Both the position numbers and the translations under genes were made by a program. Below the pieces are notes generated by a model. That model was not told the origin of the DNA. It made no database searches and was given only the letters and a program-made list of their open reading frames with translations. This document shows positions 21,628 to 34,149 of a DNA stretch of 64,000 nt, piece by piece; position 1 is the stretch's first letter, and the number at the start of each line of letters is the position of its first letter. Source of the DNA: Micrasema longulum (taxonomy: Eukaryota > Arthropoda > Insecta > Trichoptera > Brachycentridae); the NCBI GenBank assembly GCA_022494885.1, contig JAGVSM010002848.1, positions 149,269 to 213,268 on the forward strand. The letters are read 5' to 3'.

Positions 21628-23828
21628 GGGAAACCAAACTAGGAGAAAGAACCGAAACAGACACAAAGGAAGATCAATAGACCCCAATCGTCCCGCCAGT
21701 TCTTCTCCTAGTACATCCAGTCTATCTTCACCCAACGAAACCTGTTACAGTTTTGTAAGAAGAGCTATACAGAAATTAGCGGGCAGCAAGAGATCTGTCA
21801 AACCTTGGTTCCTCGACTCGTGGAGTAATTATTCTAAAGACGTTCCCGACGCCAGGTGCGACCCTGATGGGTGTGAAGATTATGACGCAGAAATACAAGA
21901 CCTCCCGATCGAACTTAGACGGCTAGAAGACGAAGAAATCCCCGTAAGAAGGCAGACGTTCGCCTGTTCTGAAACTAGCACCTACAACGAATTAAGTGTG
22001 AATAACAAATCTAAAAGCCTAAGTGATATATTAGCTGCCCAGCAAAGGTCCATGGTCAGATCTAGGTCTAGTGTTCCAAGCCTCGGAGGAGCTACGGACG
22101 AAACGGAAGAATCCGAAGTCCGCGTGGAAGCGCTCGAAGAAAAGAAAGAAATGCAAACTAGAACCAAACCAAAATTAGTAAAACAGAAAAAATCAATCAA
22201 CGAAGATGATGCCGATGAAGATCTAGATAAACCGACTGACATGAAAGATTTGGTTAAACAACTTCCAGACTTCAAAATATCAGCGCACGGCCTTTCTAGA
22301 AGAGGTGGAGTTTTAAAGCAAAGCTCATTGAATGAAGAGTTGATGTCAACTGAAAGATTAAGAGAGAAAGAAAAAGTAAGAAAAAATATCCAAAAACAGG
22401 CATCACTGAACGAAGAAGTATTGTATAGAAGACATAAAACACTCGATTCCCTCAGAGACTCATTTTTCTCCACATCAGCCACCACTGCCAAAAGATTTCA
22501 ATCCTTGAGAAATGGACTATCTCACAAATTCAAAGCTTCCACAAACCACATAGAAAAGGCTACAGTAAATAGCTTTGTTAGAATTCTTCAGGGTTGGAAA
22601 AGCCATGAAATGCCTTCTTCGAGTCAAGGGTTGAATGGTCAGAATAGTGATTCAGTTTTACCAAACACACCACCGGCAGATTCAAAATCGATAGGATCAA
22701 ACTTCGAAGACTCAAAATCAAATGGAGAAAGACGCCATTCAAAAGAGGATGGATCGGATTCATCTAAAGATAGCAGTCTACAAAGTGATACAAGTGTGGA
22801 TTCTGAAGATAGCTTTGCGTCCGTCATTTATGTGCCAAAATCTGATCCAAACGGTTTGCAAGATCCTCTCTCCCCCACACCTCTGTCGCCAGGTCCAAGT
22901 TCTCCGAGAATGAAAGTGTCTTCGGTTCCTACGTCTCCTAGAGTGAAAAATGCACCAGGAGGACTTCCCTCCCCCCGATTAAAACAATTGCCCCTCACCA
23001 TGTTCCCGATAATTCGCCCTCCTAGTTCTCCCAAGTCCACCCAAGCACCAGTGCCAGTTAGCAAAATTTTAGCTACACAAATTAGTCTTAAATGTCAGAA
23101 GACAATCAACAGAGATCGAAACTTGCCTCCGCAGACCAGAAGCCAGCCTAACTCACCACCCAAGTGCAATTCCAGTATTAGTGATAATACAGAATTTGAA
23201 ACTAGTTTTAGTATAAATTTTAATGATAAGTTAAAAGAAAGTATTCCGTATGATATTACACCAGAAGACCAAGTATTTTGCTCAGAATCAGAAGCTGAGA
23301 TCGCTTCGAAATCAAAAGAACTGCTGGCAGAAATCAACAAAGATGTAGAAGAAATAAATAAACTTACCGCCGACACAAACAATGTGAGACCCAGAGTTTT
23401 ACAAGACACAAAACCATACCCAAAAATAACTTTGCAAACTGTAGCTGAATTACCAGAAATACCATCATTTAAGGGAAGAAAGGATTCTGAGGACAGATCT
23501 CCATCGAGTGAGAATCTGAACTCGAGACTCATGGATCGGAAAAGGAGAGAGAGATTAAAACAAATCAGGGATCTATTAAGACAAAGGCCAGGGTTTGCCT
23601 CGACCAATAGTAGAACTATATTTCCTATCGTCAGAAGATGTTCAACCCAAGAAGGAAAACCAGAAGTAACAGCGAAGCCCCTTCCTCGTCTTTTATCATT
23701 AGAGTTATTTAACCCAGAAACTGATGATATGGATAGTGATTCTAGTGGAGTTTCTTCACCAGATTCAATGGACAGCGTCATCAATGTTATTCCCGAAGAC
23801 TCAAACACTAAACAAGCAAAAGAGAAAG
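21628..23828 (+). CDS. TRMT9B: TRMT9B-like methyltransferase, long Ser-rich exon 1
   Basis: Large exon (2,201 bp). The acceptor is TTTTCAG before 21628 and the donor is AAAG|GTAATT after 23828; reading through the donor would meet a stop at 23903-23905. It begins with a basic stretch (RRKNRNRHKGRS) and then the family block CYSFVRRAIQKLAGS followed by KPWFLDSWSNYSKDV. The remainder is low-complexity Ser/Pro/Glu/Lys-rich sequence without recognised domains, likely disordered. Two similar short motifs, KQSSLNEEL and KQASLNEEV, lie about 25 residues apart and resemble phosphorylation or docking sites. A proline-directed patch (LSPTPLSPGPSSP and similar) lies near 22870-22990. This exon and the next make the product far longer than the roughly 450-residue human TRMT9B. 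The opposite-strand open frames here (for example 23095-23877) are shadows. Confidence 0.92.
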
Positions 23829-23922
23829 GTAATTTATTCATCAATTTAAAAGAATATATCACTATTATATTACTCACATCAATATTGCTACAGGTATTAA
23901 ATTGACTTTTTATTTATTTCAG

Positions 23923-25901
23923 AAACACCTATAATTATACCTCCTTTGATTTGCGAGCCAGATGGAACAGAACCCTCAACACCAAAATCTACTTCAAATC
24001 AAAGCTTATTAGAGGCAGCAGCAGAAGTTGCCCAATCTCTGGATGAAACATGCGAGGCAGTTATCCAGTCCAGTCCAAGATCACGAAGGAAGCTGGAAAC
24101 GATGGAATCAGTCGAAGCGATGACTGTTGTTCAAGCCAGTTCAGAGAGTTCAAACAGTAGCAATTGGAGCTTGAACAAACTTTCACCGGGGGATTTAAGA
24201 CTTTTGGAAGAAAGATCGAGGTCACATTCTCATACTAGCTCAAGTGGAAGTACTTCAAGTTTAGAAAGACTGTCACCTGGTCGAAGATCCAAAGAACGTT
24301 CTCCTAAACAAGGCAGTACGAGCAATTCTACATGGAGCCTTAACAAACTCTCTCCTATCAAACCTGAGGGAATGTCTTTTGAAGATTGTTTTTCAAAATG
24401 CCGTAAGAGTCCGACCAAATTTCCTTATGACTCCATGTCTATTTCCAGTCTGGAAGGTGACAAGTTAATTAAATCTGATAGCTTCACTCGCCTGAACGCC
24501 AATGAAAAACTTGTTACCTGCAAGTCAGACATCGTTACGGGCACCGAGGATGAAGAAAAGGAATGGAACAAAGACTGCAAACAAAACTTGACCGAATTTG
24601 CGGAGAAATTAAGCGAAAAACTACTCCAAGAGATAGATCAATACTCCAAGAGAATGAGTGAAGAAGATTTTGATATATGCGAAAGTGGTTTGAGCAAGAA
24701 AGAAAGAAAAAGTAAGAACAAATTATGTCAAAATGTTCTCGACGACCTTTCGGATGAATTGCAGAAACTAGAAAATACAGAAAATAAGAAACCCACTACA
24801 AATCGTGCTCCGACAAAATGTAATTTATCGAATAAAGATGGATCCAAGTGCTCGGGAGACTCTGGCTCAAAGAAGACAGACCAGGTATCCTTTAATAAAT
24901 GTCCATGTATATCCAAAAACTGTAAAACAACATCGAGTGAAAAAGTTGACAATAATGTAAATAAACCTAACGACTTAAGTAAGAAAAATAAGTTATCTAA
25001 TAGAAATAAAAGTCCTATCGCTGACATAGGAAGTTTAGACAATTTATTAAATAACAATGAAAAACCCAATAGTGATGTGCCAAATAAGTGCAGTGAAACT
25101 TCGAGAATTAACGCGAGTACTGGTGACATAGAAATCACCATTCCAGCTGTGAACGTGATAGAATCCAACGGGAATCCGGAAATTACGATAGACACTAACA
25201 CTTACGCGGACACGAAAACAAATAGTCAGTCATTAGAATCGGGATACTCCCTAGATTCAGAAATTAGTATAGAATCATATCGCACAGACAAGCGTTCATC
25301 TTTGAAGGTGGGCGGTCAGTCTACAGATTCCAGCGAGGTGGATAGAATGGAAATCAGCCCGGAGTCTATCACTCCTCGTTCCTCGGTAGGCATGGCGGTT
25401 CTCAAACCGGGGTATTCTATCGAATCCAGCGACGCGGGTGATATCTCGGGGTCCGGGAGCGACTGGAGTCGGAGAGACACAAACAGCGCGGGCAAAACTG
25501 ACTGCGGAGGAAGTACAGCGTCGCTGGGCCGCGCCAGCACCGCGTCGCTCGCTTCCTGCAGCGAGTGGTCTAAGGAAAGAAAGCTCGCCGACGGACGGTC
25601 ATCTTCGGAAGAAACGGCTCCAGTGCGAAGCCCTCTACTGCGACAGAGAGCCGAAGACACCCTGAACGTTCAAGACAGGCCGAGTCTCCAGGCTTCTCTC
25701 AGCGACACATCCCAAGACAGCTTACCGTCCGACAACGGAGGTGGGGCCATCACATTCCACCGGTACTACCACGTCTTCAAGGAGGGAGAACTGGATCAGA
25801 TGATCGAGAAGTATGTGGAGAATCTACACATCATATCTTCGTATTACGACCACGCTAGTTGGTGTGTGGTCGCCGAAAAAGTGCAAGTTTGGACAATTTA
25901 A
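23923..25901 (+). CDS. TRMT9B: TRMT9B-like methyltransferase, terminal exon
   Basis: Last coding exon; acceptor TATTTATTTCAG before 23923, intron of only 94 bp. The split codon G|AA restores the frame. Most of it is Ser-, Glu- and Lys-rich and looks disordered, including two near-identical motifs (NWSLNKLSP near 24161 and TWSLNKLSP near 24330). It ends with the conserved TRMT9B C-terminal block: HRYYHVFKEGEL, then YVENLHIISSYYDH and ASWCVVAEK, followed by a short lineage-specific tail (VQVWTI) and TAA at 25899-25901. This block packs against the methyltransferase core in the family, so the gene appears complete at its 3' end. The visible exons sum to about 1,542 codons. The GC-rich stretch near 25440-25680 lies within this frame and has CpG-rich serine and arginine codons. 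Confidence 0.93.
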
Positions 25902-27590
25902 AACAATTGAAGTCATCGATGTTCATTCCAACAAATTAAGTGTTAATTTTCATGTAAATATTGCATTCTTCATAGTTAACAAGATTTTACAGTGTGTTGG
26001 TTGGTGTCACTGTAGAAAAGATATACTTCATTCGCTGGTAATAAAACTACGTCATTGAAGGAAAATATCTTTACTATTGTATTCCAAAATTCGATGTGAT
26101 TTAACCTTGGTCCGATTAACTTAAGCTTACTTGAGAAATATGTTATATTTAAGAATGTTTGTATAAAATATGAACTATTATTTCCTATAACGAATTAAAC
26201 ATTTAGGAAAAATGAGTCATGAACTAACTTTACATTTCAAAGTAGATTTTTTGTCGGCATAATTCTTAAGGGAAGTATTATCCCTCGACTAAAGAGCTTT
26301 AAGTAGTTAAAATGTTTCCTCAGGCTCAACTTGAAAATTGATAATGTTAACTCGTAATCAAATTTACTAGGATTTTATATCAATACATAAACAGTTATAT
26401 CATTATATTAAGTTTATTTATTCACAAAGATCTTAATTAAATCTAAATTAATGTAATAGGCGAAACTTGAAATCATACATTTTATTTGAGCAAATTTTAT
26501 TGTAAAACTTTACTCAACCTGCTATAGCTTTTGTTAAGTAGAATAATTTATTTTATATTTCTTTTGAAAAAATCAATCTGTCAAACAATAATATTTTGCA
26601 AGCACAAACATCGACATTTTGAGTGAGTTTGTACCTCCAATTAAATTAAGAGGCATTGCTTATTTTCAGGACTTTCAAGTTGAAACAAAATAACAACAAA
26701 GAAAATTGAAAATACTATTTTAAAAAGTAACAAGTATGCTCTTATGTTTGAAGGAAGAAAATCTTGCAAAACAATTTATTTTTGGTTCGCTTTCCAATAT
26801 CCACAAATCTACAAAAACCATGTTTTTATTGATTTCTTTCTAATGTTTAAAGCAGAATTAAACAGTTTTTTATTTCAGTGTGATACTCGCATAACTGTTT
26901 CGAACTCGTCAACGTGAACTTACTAAAAATGTATACAGTGCACCGTGTTGATTTTTAAAAGAAATCTTTAAGAAACCCAAAAAAAGATATTTAAGAATAT
27001 TATGAATACGGGGAGGTATGTAAAGTTAATATCAGTGAGATTAATTTAGTAAATTTGCATCACTTAAGCTGAGAGTAAAATTACTAATTGGATATTGAGC
27101 TTAAGTGACTATTTATTATTATAAGTGCATAGAATTTTTTACTGTATAAGCTAGCACAATTGTATTTCCAAAATACTTACGTATGTCATTTGTTTACTTA
27201 CGAGTATGTGTAGCATTTGTTTACTTTGTAAATTATTTACGTTGTGCGTGATCTAAAGGCTGATGATATTTTAAACTTTGTCTGGTTGTTTTGAATTTTA
27301 TGTGAACCACTGATTGCATTATTGTAAACTACATACACATATAAACAATACATTAAAACAATGTGTATGCTAAAATTACTACATGTATTCATTGTCCGGT
27401 TCATTAGTATGATATCTCCAAATTACATATTCAGGAATGATGAGAAAAGAAATATTTTCACGATCATAATAAAAAATATATATAATTGATGTTTAGTGAT
27501 TGTGTACATTGCCTATTGCTTTATTAACACATTTAATGAGGGCTTTGCTACAATGCAACGAGCAAAAATCAGAAAAAAAATCAATAATTT
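25902..27590 (+). other. Probable TRMT9B 3' UTR and downstream AT-rich DNA
   Basis: No coding sequence or repeat was recognised. The first canonical AATAAA after the stop codon is at 26040-26045 and another is at 27468-27473, so the transcript may use a short or a long 3' UTR. The freedom from recognisable transposons over about 1.7 kb contrasts with the rest of the intergenic DNA and fits a long 3' UTR. Confidence 0.45.
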
Positions 27591-27594
27591 CTTA

Positions 27595-27925
27595 TCATCA
27601 TCATCATTCCATGTCCGCTCCCTAGTTGGAGCATTCGGTAACCACAAAGAGCCTCCATGCATCTCTATCGGCTGCCAACTACTTTGTGTCCTCCCTAGTC
27701 ATGTTCTCGTCCCGAAGTTCTGACATAAACTGCCGATTAATAGTCAGCAGTGGAGGTCCAGGTCGTCAAGAACCTGATGCCTTGTAAAATAGGCAAGCGT
27801 GGTTAAGGCTCTCACGAGGCATCCGCAGTACATGGCTTAGCCAACCTTATCGCCTCTGCTTGATGGCAGTTGTTACCAGAGTTTACTGTGTCCGTTCTCT
27901 TATTACTTCATCACAGTAATTATTA
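27595..27925 (-). pseudogene. LINE C-terminal relic
   Basis: The minus strand reads RMPRESLNHACLFYKASGS, INRQFMSELRDENMTRED and LAADRDAWRLFV with stops between. Same family as 6270-6910. Confidence 0.65.
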
Positions 27926-28180
27926 CTTTTATAAAAATCACTCTGTCTCCTAAAATACCAGTTATTTTTCATTAAATTTTGAATACACATTCACCGCTAA
28001 TGATAATCTAGTAAGAGATAAGAGTAGAAGTCAAATATATTTATAACACAACGTAAAAAATAAATACGTATTTGTTGATATTCCCATCCGCAGAAGGACG
28101 AACAAACAAACAATCCATATTATAAAAATCCTAAGATATAAATTATCAACTCGTTGCCTAAACAAATCATCTTACGCACA

Positions 28181-28205
28181 AGCTCTCATGTTTCTCATGA
28201 GAGCT
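28181..28205. other. Perfect 10-bp stem hairpin
   Basis: AGCTCTCATG, a 5-base TTTCT loop, and CATGAGAGCT. No neighbouring gene uses it as far as can be seen. Confidence 0.4.
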
Positions 28206-28337
28206 ACGCAAGAGTATGTGCGTACGTAAATAAAACGACAGCTTATCTTACTTTTTATACATGTGTGTATGTAATTTGGAGCATCTTGAAGCATTGACAT
28301 AAAATAATCAAGTTGATCTACCTTTTCGGCCTTTAAA

Positions 28338-28590
28338 GTCCAAATTTTTGTAGACAAGGACTGGATTCAACTCCCTGGGGAGCTGTTAATATTTACATAT
28401 TACAACAGAGATAAAGAACATTTTAGAGAAGGTAATATAGAAGTCTAGGCATCTACAGGGAAAATATGGGCAGAATGGTGAATGTTACACAGTGTGTAAG
28501 CCACCCAATGACAATTCATAAGCCCTGTAGATGCCTAGACTTCTATATTACTTTCTCTAAAATGTTCTTCATCTCTGTTGTAATATGTTA
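28338..28590. mobile_element. Foldback element, near-perfect hairpin
   Basis: 28395-28460 and 28523-28588 are 66-bp inverted arms with about two mismatches (TCTAGGCATCTACAGGG and CCCTGTAGATGCCTAGA at the inner edge). The 62-bp loop carries the family interior (GGTGAATGTTACACAGTG). The left end extends to 28338 without a mirrored right end. Confidence 0.8.
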
Positions 28591-28599
28591 GTGTTAATA

Positions 28600-30120
28600 G
28601 GACATTTGGAATATTTTTGAAGTGACCCGAGCAATATTACCATTTAATTCTGTGAAAGTTTTTTGCCATTATTTATTTTTTGATGACTTTTGGCAGTCAT
28701 CTGGAGAGCGCACCAGATAGAGAGGAAAATTTCACATAAAATTGCATACTTAACTTAAATTTATTTTTTTGGTTTTGTCTGACTAATGAACTGAACGATC
28801 GATATATTGTAAAAGGTTTACTTCTCATTTTGATGTATTTTATTATATTTATTACAAGAAGATTGTAGATAATACGTAGACACTAAACTTTACAAGTGCA
28901 AAATAACAGTAAATCTAAGTAACTAAGGTCATTGCCCTGCTTGACTACATTTCCAAACTTCAAATTGTCAAAAAAAAACAAATAACACAAAATTTCTCTC
29001 ATGCGAGTTTGTAATACGTATTGTGTTCCATTTTTCTAAATTCGACAGAGTCTAATAGGAAAATAACATGTCTATTTATTTGCAATTCAGCAGAATATAC
29101 ACTTATAATAGTATAAAATAACAAATTCAAAAATAGTTTTTATGCTACTAATAATTAGCAAAAAATATTTTTTTTAATGGACAGTATTTCATAGACTTAT
29201 ATAGATATTACTTAAAAAATTGTAAAAAAAAAAAGTGATATTTTCCTATTGCACAATTATTGCAAACGGTGGTTTACAATTATTATAATTGTCACCAAAA
29301 AAATTCAAATACAGGTTTATATAAAAATTGTTCAATGTAGTATTCCCATATAGACTGTCCCTTCTAAGGAACCTCACTTAACGTACATAATTTGATGACA
29401 GATTTAGATAAATATTTTGTAACAATATTTTTTTAAGAGTCAAATTTTAATTTCATAAAATCAACCTTTGCAACAATGTTCAACTTTTATATGAGGCAAT
29501 AACGTTTATTTTAACAAAATTAATTACTTGAGCAAAGCAAAAAAGGTTTTTCTATAAACTTTATTATGTTTTTCTGTCTGGACTAGTTTGAATTTTGTCC
29601 TAAAAGCATTAGAATTTTTTGGTGACAATATTACGATGTTGGTTTGTTAAATATTAAATGTAAAAATACGAATACCTTTGTGAATATTATAATTTACCGT
29701 TTTATACTGCTGTATAAACAGTAGATATTTGCCATGAGGTGCTTTGTTGTATATACATTAACGTTAATACATACTTTAAAATCATTGGGCATCAGCTCAG
29801 TCCTAAATTCTAATACTAAGAAATCGGCGTGATCCATTTAAAGTGCAAGTTTGAAAAAAGGGAGTCGACGTAATGAGTATTTTAAAATATAATTTTCAGA
29901 ATTTAATTTACATTTTTAAATTTCCGCAAAATTCCACAGTAATTTATGTTTCTTACTTAATTTATCAAAATTTCAAATCCCCGTATGACCTTTACCTATA
30001 ATATTTTCTTAGAAAATACTTTTTTCTTTCTGAATATTTTCTGAAATTCGACACAGAATTTCACACAAGTCACAAAATGGAAAAAAGCAATGAATCCCTT
30101 ATTTGTTTGTTTTATTTACG
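28600..30120. other. Intergenic AT-rich DNA
   Basis: Apart from the MITE derivative at 29053-29253, nothing recognised. The same applies to 30700-31510, 31770-32210 and 32400-33900. Confidence 0.5.
29053..29253. mobile_element. Short derivative of the TAATAGG MITE
   Basis: CTAATAGGAAAATAACATG at the left and GTGATATTTTCCTATTG at the right; the right half matches 1850-1962. Internal deletion product. Confidence 0.5.
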
Positions 30121-30129
30121 AGATCAGTT

Positions 30130-30690
30130 ATTTACCATATTTATCGGCAGGCTGAATAATAAATGGGATCACTTACAAGAGATCAAAGTCAGAATAGAGA
30201 TGGCGCGAGACTGCTTTTTTGGGATGCGTGACCTTTTTTGCAGTAGAGACTTTAATTTAGACCTCCGAATGTACGATGTTACGTTTTCTCGGTACTTTTT
30301 TACCGCGTCGAAACGTGGACACTCACCCAAAACACTTCAAAAAAGATCGAAGCCTTTGAAATGTGGTGCTACTGGAGGATATTAAAGATCTCCTGGGTGC
30401 ACAGAGTCTGAAACGATGACGTATGTATGGACGAGTACTTAGGGCATGTGATGAGAGGCAAAAAATATAACATTTTACAAGTCATTCTACAAGGAAGGAT
30501 TGAAGGAAGACGCAGTGCAGGTAGAAGGCGCATCTCTTGGCTAAAGAACTTGCGTGACTGGTTCCATTGCAGCACCCAGTCCTTGTTCAGGGCAGCTGCC
30601 AACAAAGTGAGAATTGCTACGATGTTTTCCTACCTCCACCGGGGAGAGGAACAGCCTAAAAGACAACTACTATGGGTTCAGTTGGTATAA
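30130..30690 (+). pseudogene. LINE reverse transcriptase relic
   Basis: Fragments in shifting frames read KVRIEMARDCFFGM, WTLTQNTSKKIEAFEMWCYW, RILKISW, then YLGHVMRGKKYNILQVILQG and RRSAGRRRISWLKNLRDW. It is related to the better-preserved copy at 36975-37474. Confidence 0.7.
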
Positions 30691-31513
30691 AGAACCAGGC
30701 ACTTGCTTACAAGGGAGTGGAGAATAATATACTCGTATTAATTTACAAACATGAATATTCCCATCCTTTTTCAGTAAGTGACGCGACGCTGCTAAAAGGC
30801 TTTACAAATGATGCCAGCTTTTGTGTGAATATAAACTGATTTTTAATTTCATAATTTTAATTAATTTTATCTTTGAACCATCAAATGGTTTTGTCAGCTA
30901 TTTGATATGAAATGGTGTGTTCGGAGACTCCCTCTTACTGATGTTGAGATGATTATTTAGGTACTCTGCAAGTACAAATATAAACAGCAAATAGAAATAG
31001 ACTAAATACTAAAATTAAACTTTATCTTACTTTATTCCATACTTACGTTTGGACGAGCCTTTTGCAAAAACATTTCAACTTAATTTTGAAAAAAATACGT
31101 AACTTTATAACAATATTGCAAGGAGATGTAGAACAAAACTCTGTAAGGGTGCACATTGCCATAAAAATAGTTTAATATGATTAAAATTAGTATCCAAAAT
31201 TCTCAAATAAAATATTTCTTTATAACGATGATTTAACCTCTCCAATATAAGAACCGATTCTCCTACACATTTTAAATAAAATAAGCAGAAAAATCGACTT
31301 AGATTACCGCAACTAATTTCCACCAAATAAAAATATTATAAAAATTTACACTGTGTATCAGAACCAAAATTTATACCAGATGATTACAACATCAATTAAA
31401 TACATATGTATTTTTCTATCTTATAATTTATCTAGCGAGCAAATTATTATTTTTCCTGCGCTCTTTTACAAACTTACAAAGTAATAACTTTTTTTGATTT
31501 CTTCAGATTGGTT

Positions 31514-31768
31514 TTACATACATATCTTTGCTTCTGAACCATAAAAGTTGAAATTCTCCGTGAGCCGTGCCGGGTCATCCCTTTTATTGGCAAATGTTTC
31601 CCCGTCTCGCACTATCCGGAACAGTTCTTCTACACATACTATTCGGTCCGATCTCTTATGTTGCACAGCCGGGACGTTTGAAGAGTCGTAAAACATAGAT
31701 ATTGAACTTTTACTGAAAATTTCCTTCTGCATCTCCTGTGATATGTTTACTAGTAACACTCGCTAGAA
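31514..31768 (-). CDS. Unrecognised possible terminal exon
   Basis: The minus strand has an acceptor-like AAATTCTAG before 31768, then a frame open to a stop at 31516-31514 (about 84 codons). It reads RVLLVNISQEMQKEIF, FYDSSNVPAVQHKRSDRIVC, VEELFRIVRDGETFANKR and DDPARLTENFNFYG. The composition is protein-like (charged, few Leu-poor or Lys/Asn runs), and the local GC is above that of the flanks. I recognise no domain, and found no partner exon between here and 39128. It may be the last exon of an unknown minus-strand gene, a processed fragment, or chance. Confidence 0.3.
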
Positions 31769-32214
31769 TTTGATTTTCTTACCAATATACAAAAAACTAA
31801 TCACTTCAGCTCAACATAATCCAAACTGCCTCAGAAATATTATATTTATGATAAAATTAATAAAACTTTGTAATAACAGTTACTTAATTTTGTTGTCAGT
31901 TAGGAGCCCAAAATGCTTCGATGCATTTTTTAAAAGAATTTCTTCTGTAAACCCTAAAATTTATAAACATCTAATGACAGATGTGATCTTCCACGGTATG
32001 ATCTTGAAAATTAAACATAGAATGCACAATAATTCAAATTACAATTGTTGTTTGCTGTTCGTCATCGACTGAATTACTTAAGAAACTGATCTTGGCGCTT
32101 GGGCAATTTTGAATCGGTCATAATACATGAATCATGAATCTGATATGATCTCGCAATCTCGAACCTGTAAAATATGAACTTTGCCTTTAAAACTTGAGCA
32201 ATCTGGATTTCACA

Positions 32215-32395
32215 TGGGTTGTGGTCCCGTGGGTAATGTCGTGGACTCCGGATCAGGAGGTCTGAGGTTGGAATCCCGCTCTACCGCAGCTCATATCCCA
32301 TTTTCTCACACGGCGGTTATTTACGACAAAAAGAAAATGGTCTCGAAATTGAAATATTTGAGTAAATCATAAGAACGTAGATATTTATTTTTTTC
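32215..32395 (+). mobile_element. tRNA-derived SINE (family S1)
   Basis: Head TTGTGGTCCCGTGGGTAATG, box B GGTTGGAATCC, body ending TAAATCATAAGAACG, then an A-rich tail. Matches 49803-49997 and, inverted, 38566-38655. Confidence 0.75.
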
Positions 32396-33904
32396 TAAAA
32401 AAAAAACTTGAAACTCACAGTATGATCTTGGCATTCAGGCAATCTTGGTTCTGTAGCAATATAATTTTTGCACTCGGGCAATGAAATTAATTTATCGAGC
32501 AACTGTAATTAAAAGGTCTAGTTTTTCTATCATAAATATTTATCAAGATAATTCTGATTCTATTAGTTATATCACCTTATTTAATTAAGCTATTGTTATA
32601 ATCTAGCTGATTAGATGTAAAATAGTTGAGCAGTCAAGTTTTTAGATTTTTTCATACAAATTTATACCAAACTCTTCAAAAGAGGACATTTGTATATACC
32701 CACCATATAAAGTATTATAATGATAAGGACGGACTTTGTCTTGTAAACTTTTATAATGGGACATGACAGTAATGTTATATATTGTAACACATTAAATAGG
32801 ATACATAGCTAGAATAGTTTTAAATTAATGTTCGTTCTTTATACAACTCAAATAAAGGAAATTCTAGAATACATTTATTTATATGTAGGAAATTCAAACA
32901 ATTTTGGCGCATGACATTATCTGAATACTGTTTCTTTTGTGGCGTTCAAAAGTGCTTTAAATTTACTAAGAGTTTAACAGACAATATCAAAATATTTATC
33001 AAATAAATTCATTCTTCTACTCTCCCATTTTTTATGGAAAATATATACTCAATATTTTCTAAGAAGATCTACACATCTATCTATTTTGGCTAAAGTTTTA
33101 GATACTTCAACTAGGTATAACTAGAAAATCCTTTGTTGTGCAAATAACTATTTTACTCAACTTTACCTTTTCAGACTGGGTGTTCATTTTAATAAAAAGT
33201 AATTTAAAGATATAGTTACTCCCGTGCATACCGGAATTATAATGTGAAGAATTTATTTTTTAATAACTGGTATATTTAATACCTCCCTATTTTTAATTAT
33301 TTATCATTAAAGGTCTGAAAGGGTTAACATTAAAAGTTCAATAGTACACATTTGTATGTAAGTATTTTTTGAATCTGAATTCACTGTTAAAAGGAATCTA
33401 AAAATTTAGCTAAAATTGAATAATAATCTCATTAAACTTTCTCCGCTTAGTTATTTATTTTAATTGATAAAAACCATATAACATTACTAATTATTGAGTT
33501 ACATATTTACTTACGAATCCAACATTATATTCTGTAAATGTAAATTGTTCATATTTATGTAAAAAAAAAATCTTTTCACTGAAATGATTGTGTGAATAGC
33601 ACAAAAACTTGAAGTTTTAAAATGCTGCTATTAAAAATATATCTATTCAATGACCAAAACTGTGTATTGTAAAGATATGAATATTATGTTGTCTCATAAA
33701 TGGAATGTTATGTAAACATGAACGCGATAAAGGACAATTATAAACGCATTTGATTCTGAAACCTGTTTTTATTTTATTCATATCTATCTCACCCTATTTT
33801 TATTGTTATTTTCGTAGATGGGAGTCAGAGCTAAATAAGCTTTTGAGGTGACTGTGATCTGTGTAGATCTATCTGCGCGAATTAATTGTCCCCCTCCAAC
33901 TCCA

Positions 33905-34143
33905 GGGTACGTATTTTGATGGGAAGTTAAAATTTATCTTTAATTTTATCTACAAAGTAAAATAAAGTTTTCTGTATGAAAAATAGAATATGTTTACAAT
34001 TTTTTTTTCTAAACATGTTCAATTACCGACGAAGATGCTTTGAATTTTCATACAAATATACACACTTTCGTACATAAATATCGATATTAGTTTATACCGT
34101 CTCAGTATATACGGATGAAGATAGCCGTTCATAATCGCGGCCC
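33905..34143. mobile_element. MITE with GGGCC-type ends
   Basis: Left end GGGTACGTATTTTGATGGGA; right end TTCATAATCGCGGCCC; same interior as 13423 and 15124. Confidence 0.7.
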
Positions 34144-34149
34144 AGGTGT

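Noticed and set aside
23095..23877. 260-codon open frame on the minus strand
   Set aside because: Antisense to the TRMT9B long exon, with a Ser/Leu-rich composition that is expected from the complement of Glu/Lys/Ser codons.
23829..23905. TRMT9B ending at the in-frame stop near 23905
   Set aside because: A good donor (AAAG|GTAATT) and acceptor (TTTATTTCAG) join the frame to the next exon, which carries the conserved family C-terminus.
28181..28205. Hairpin as a transcription terminator
   Set aside because: No T-run follows and the context is animal intergenic DNA; kept only as a structural note.
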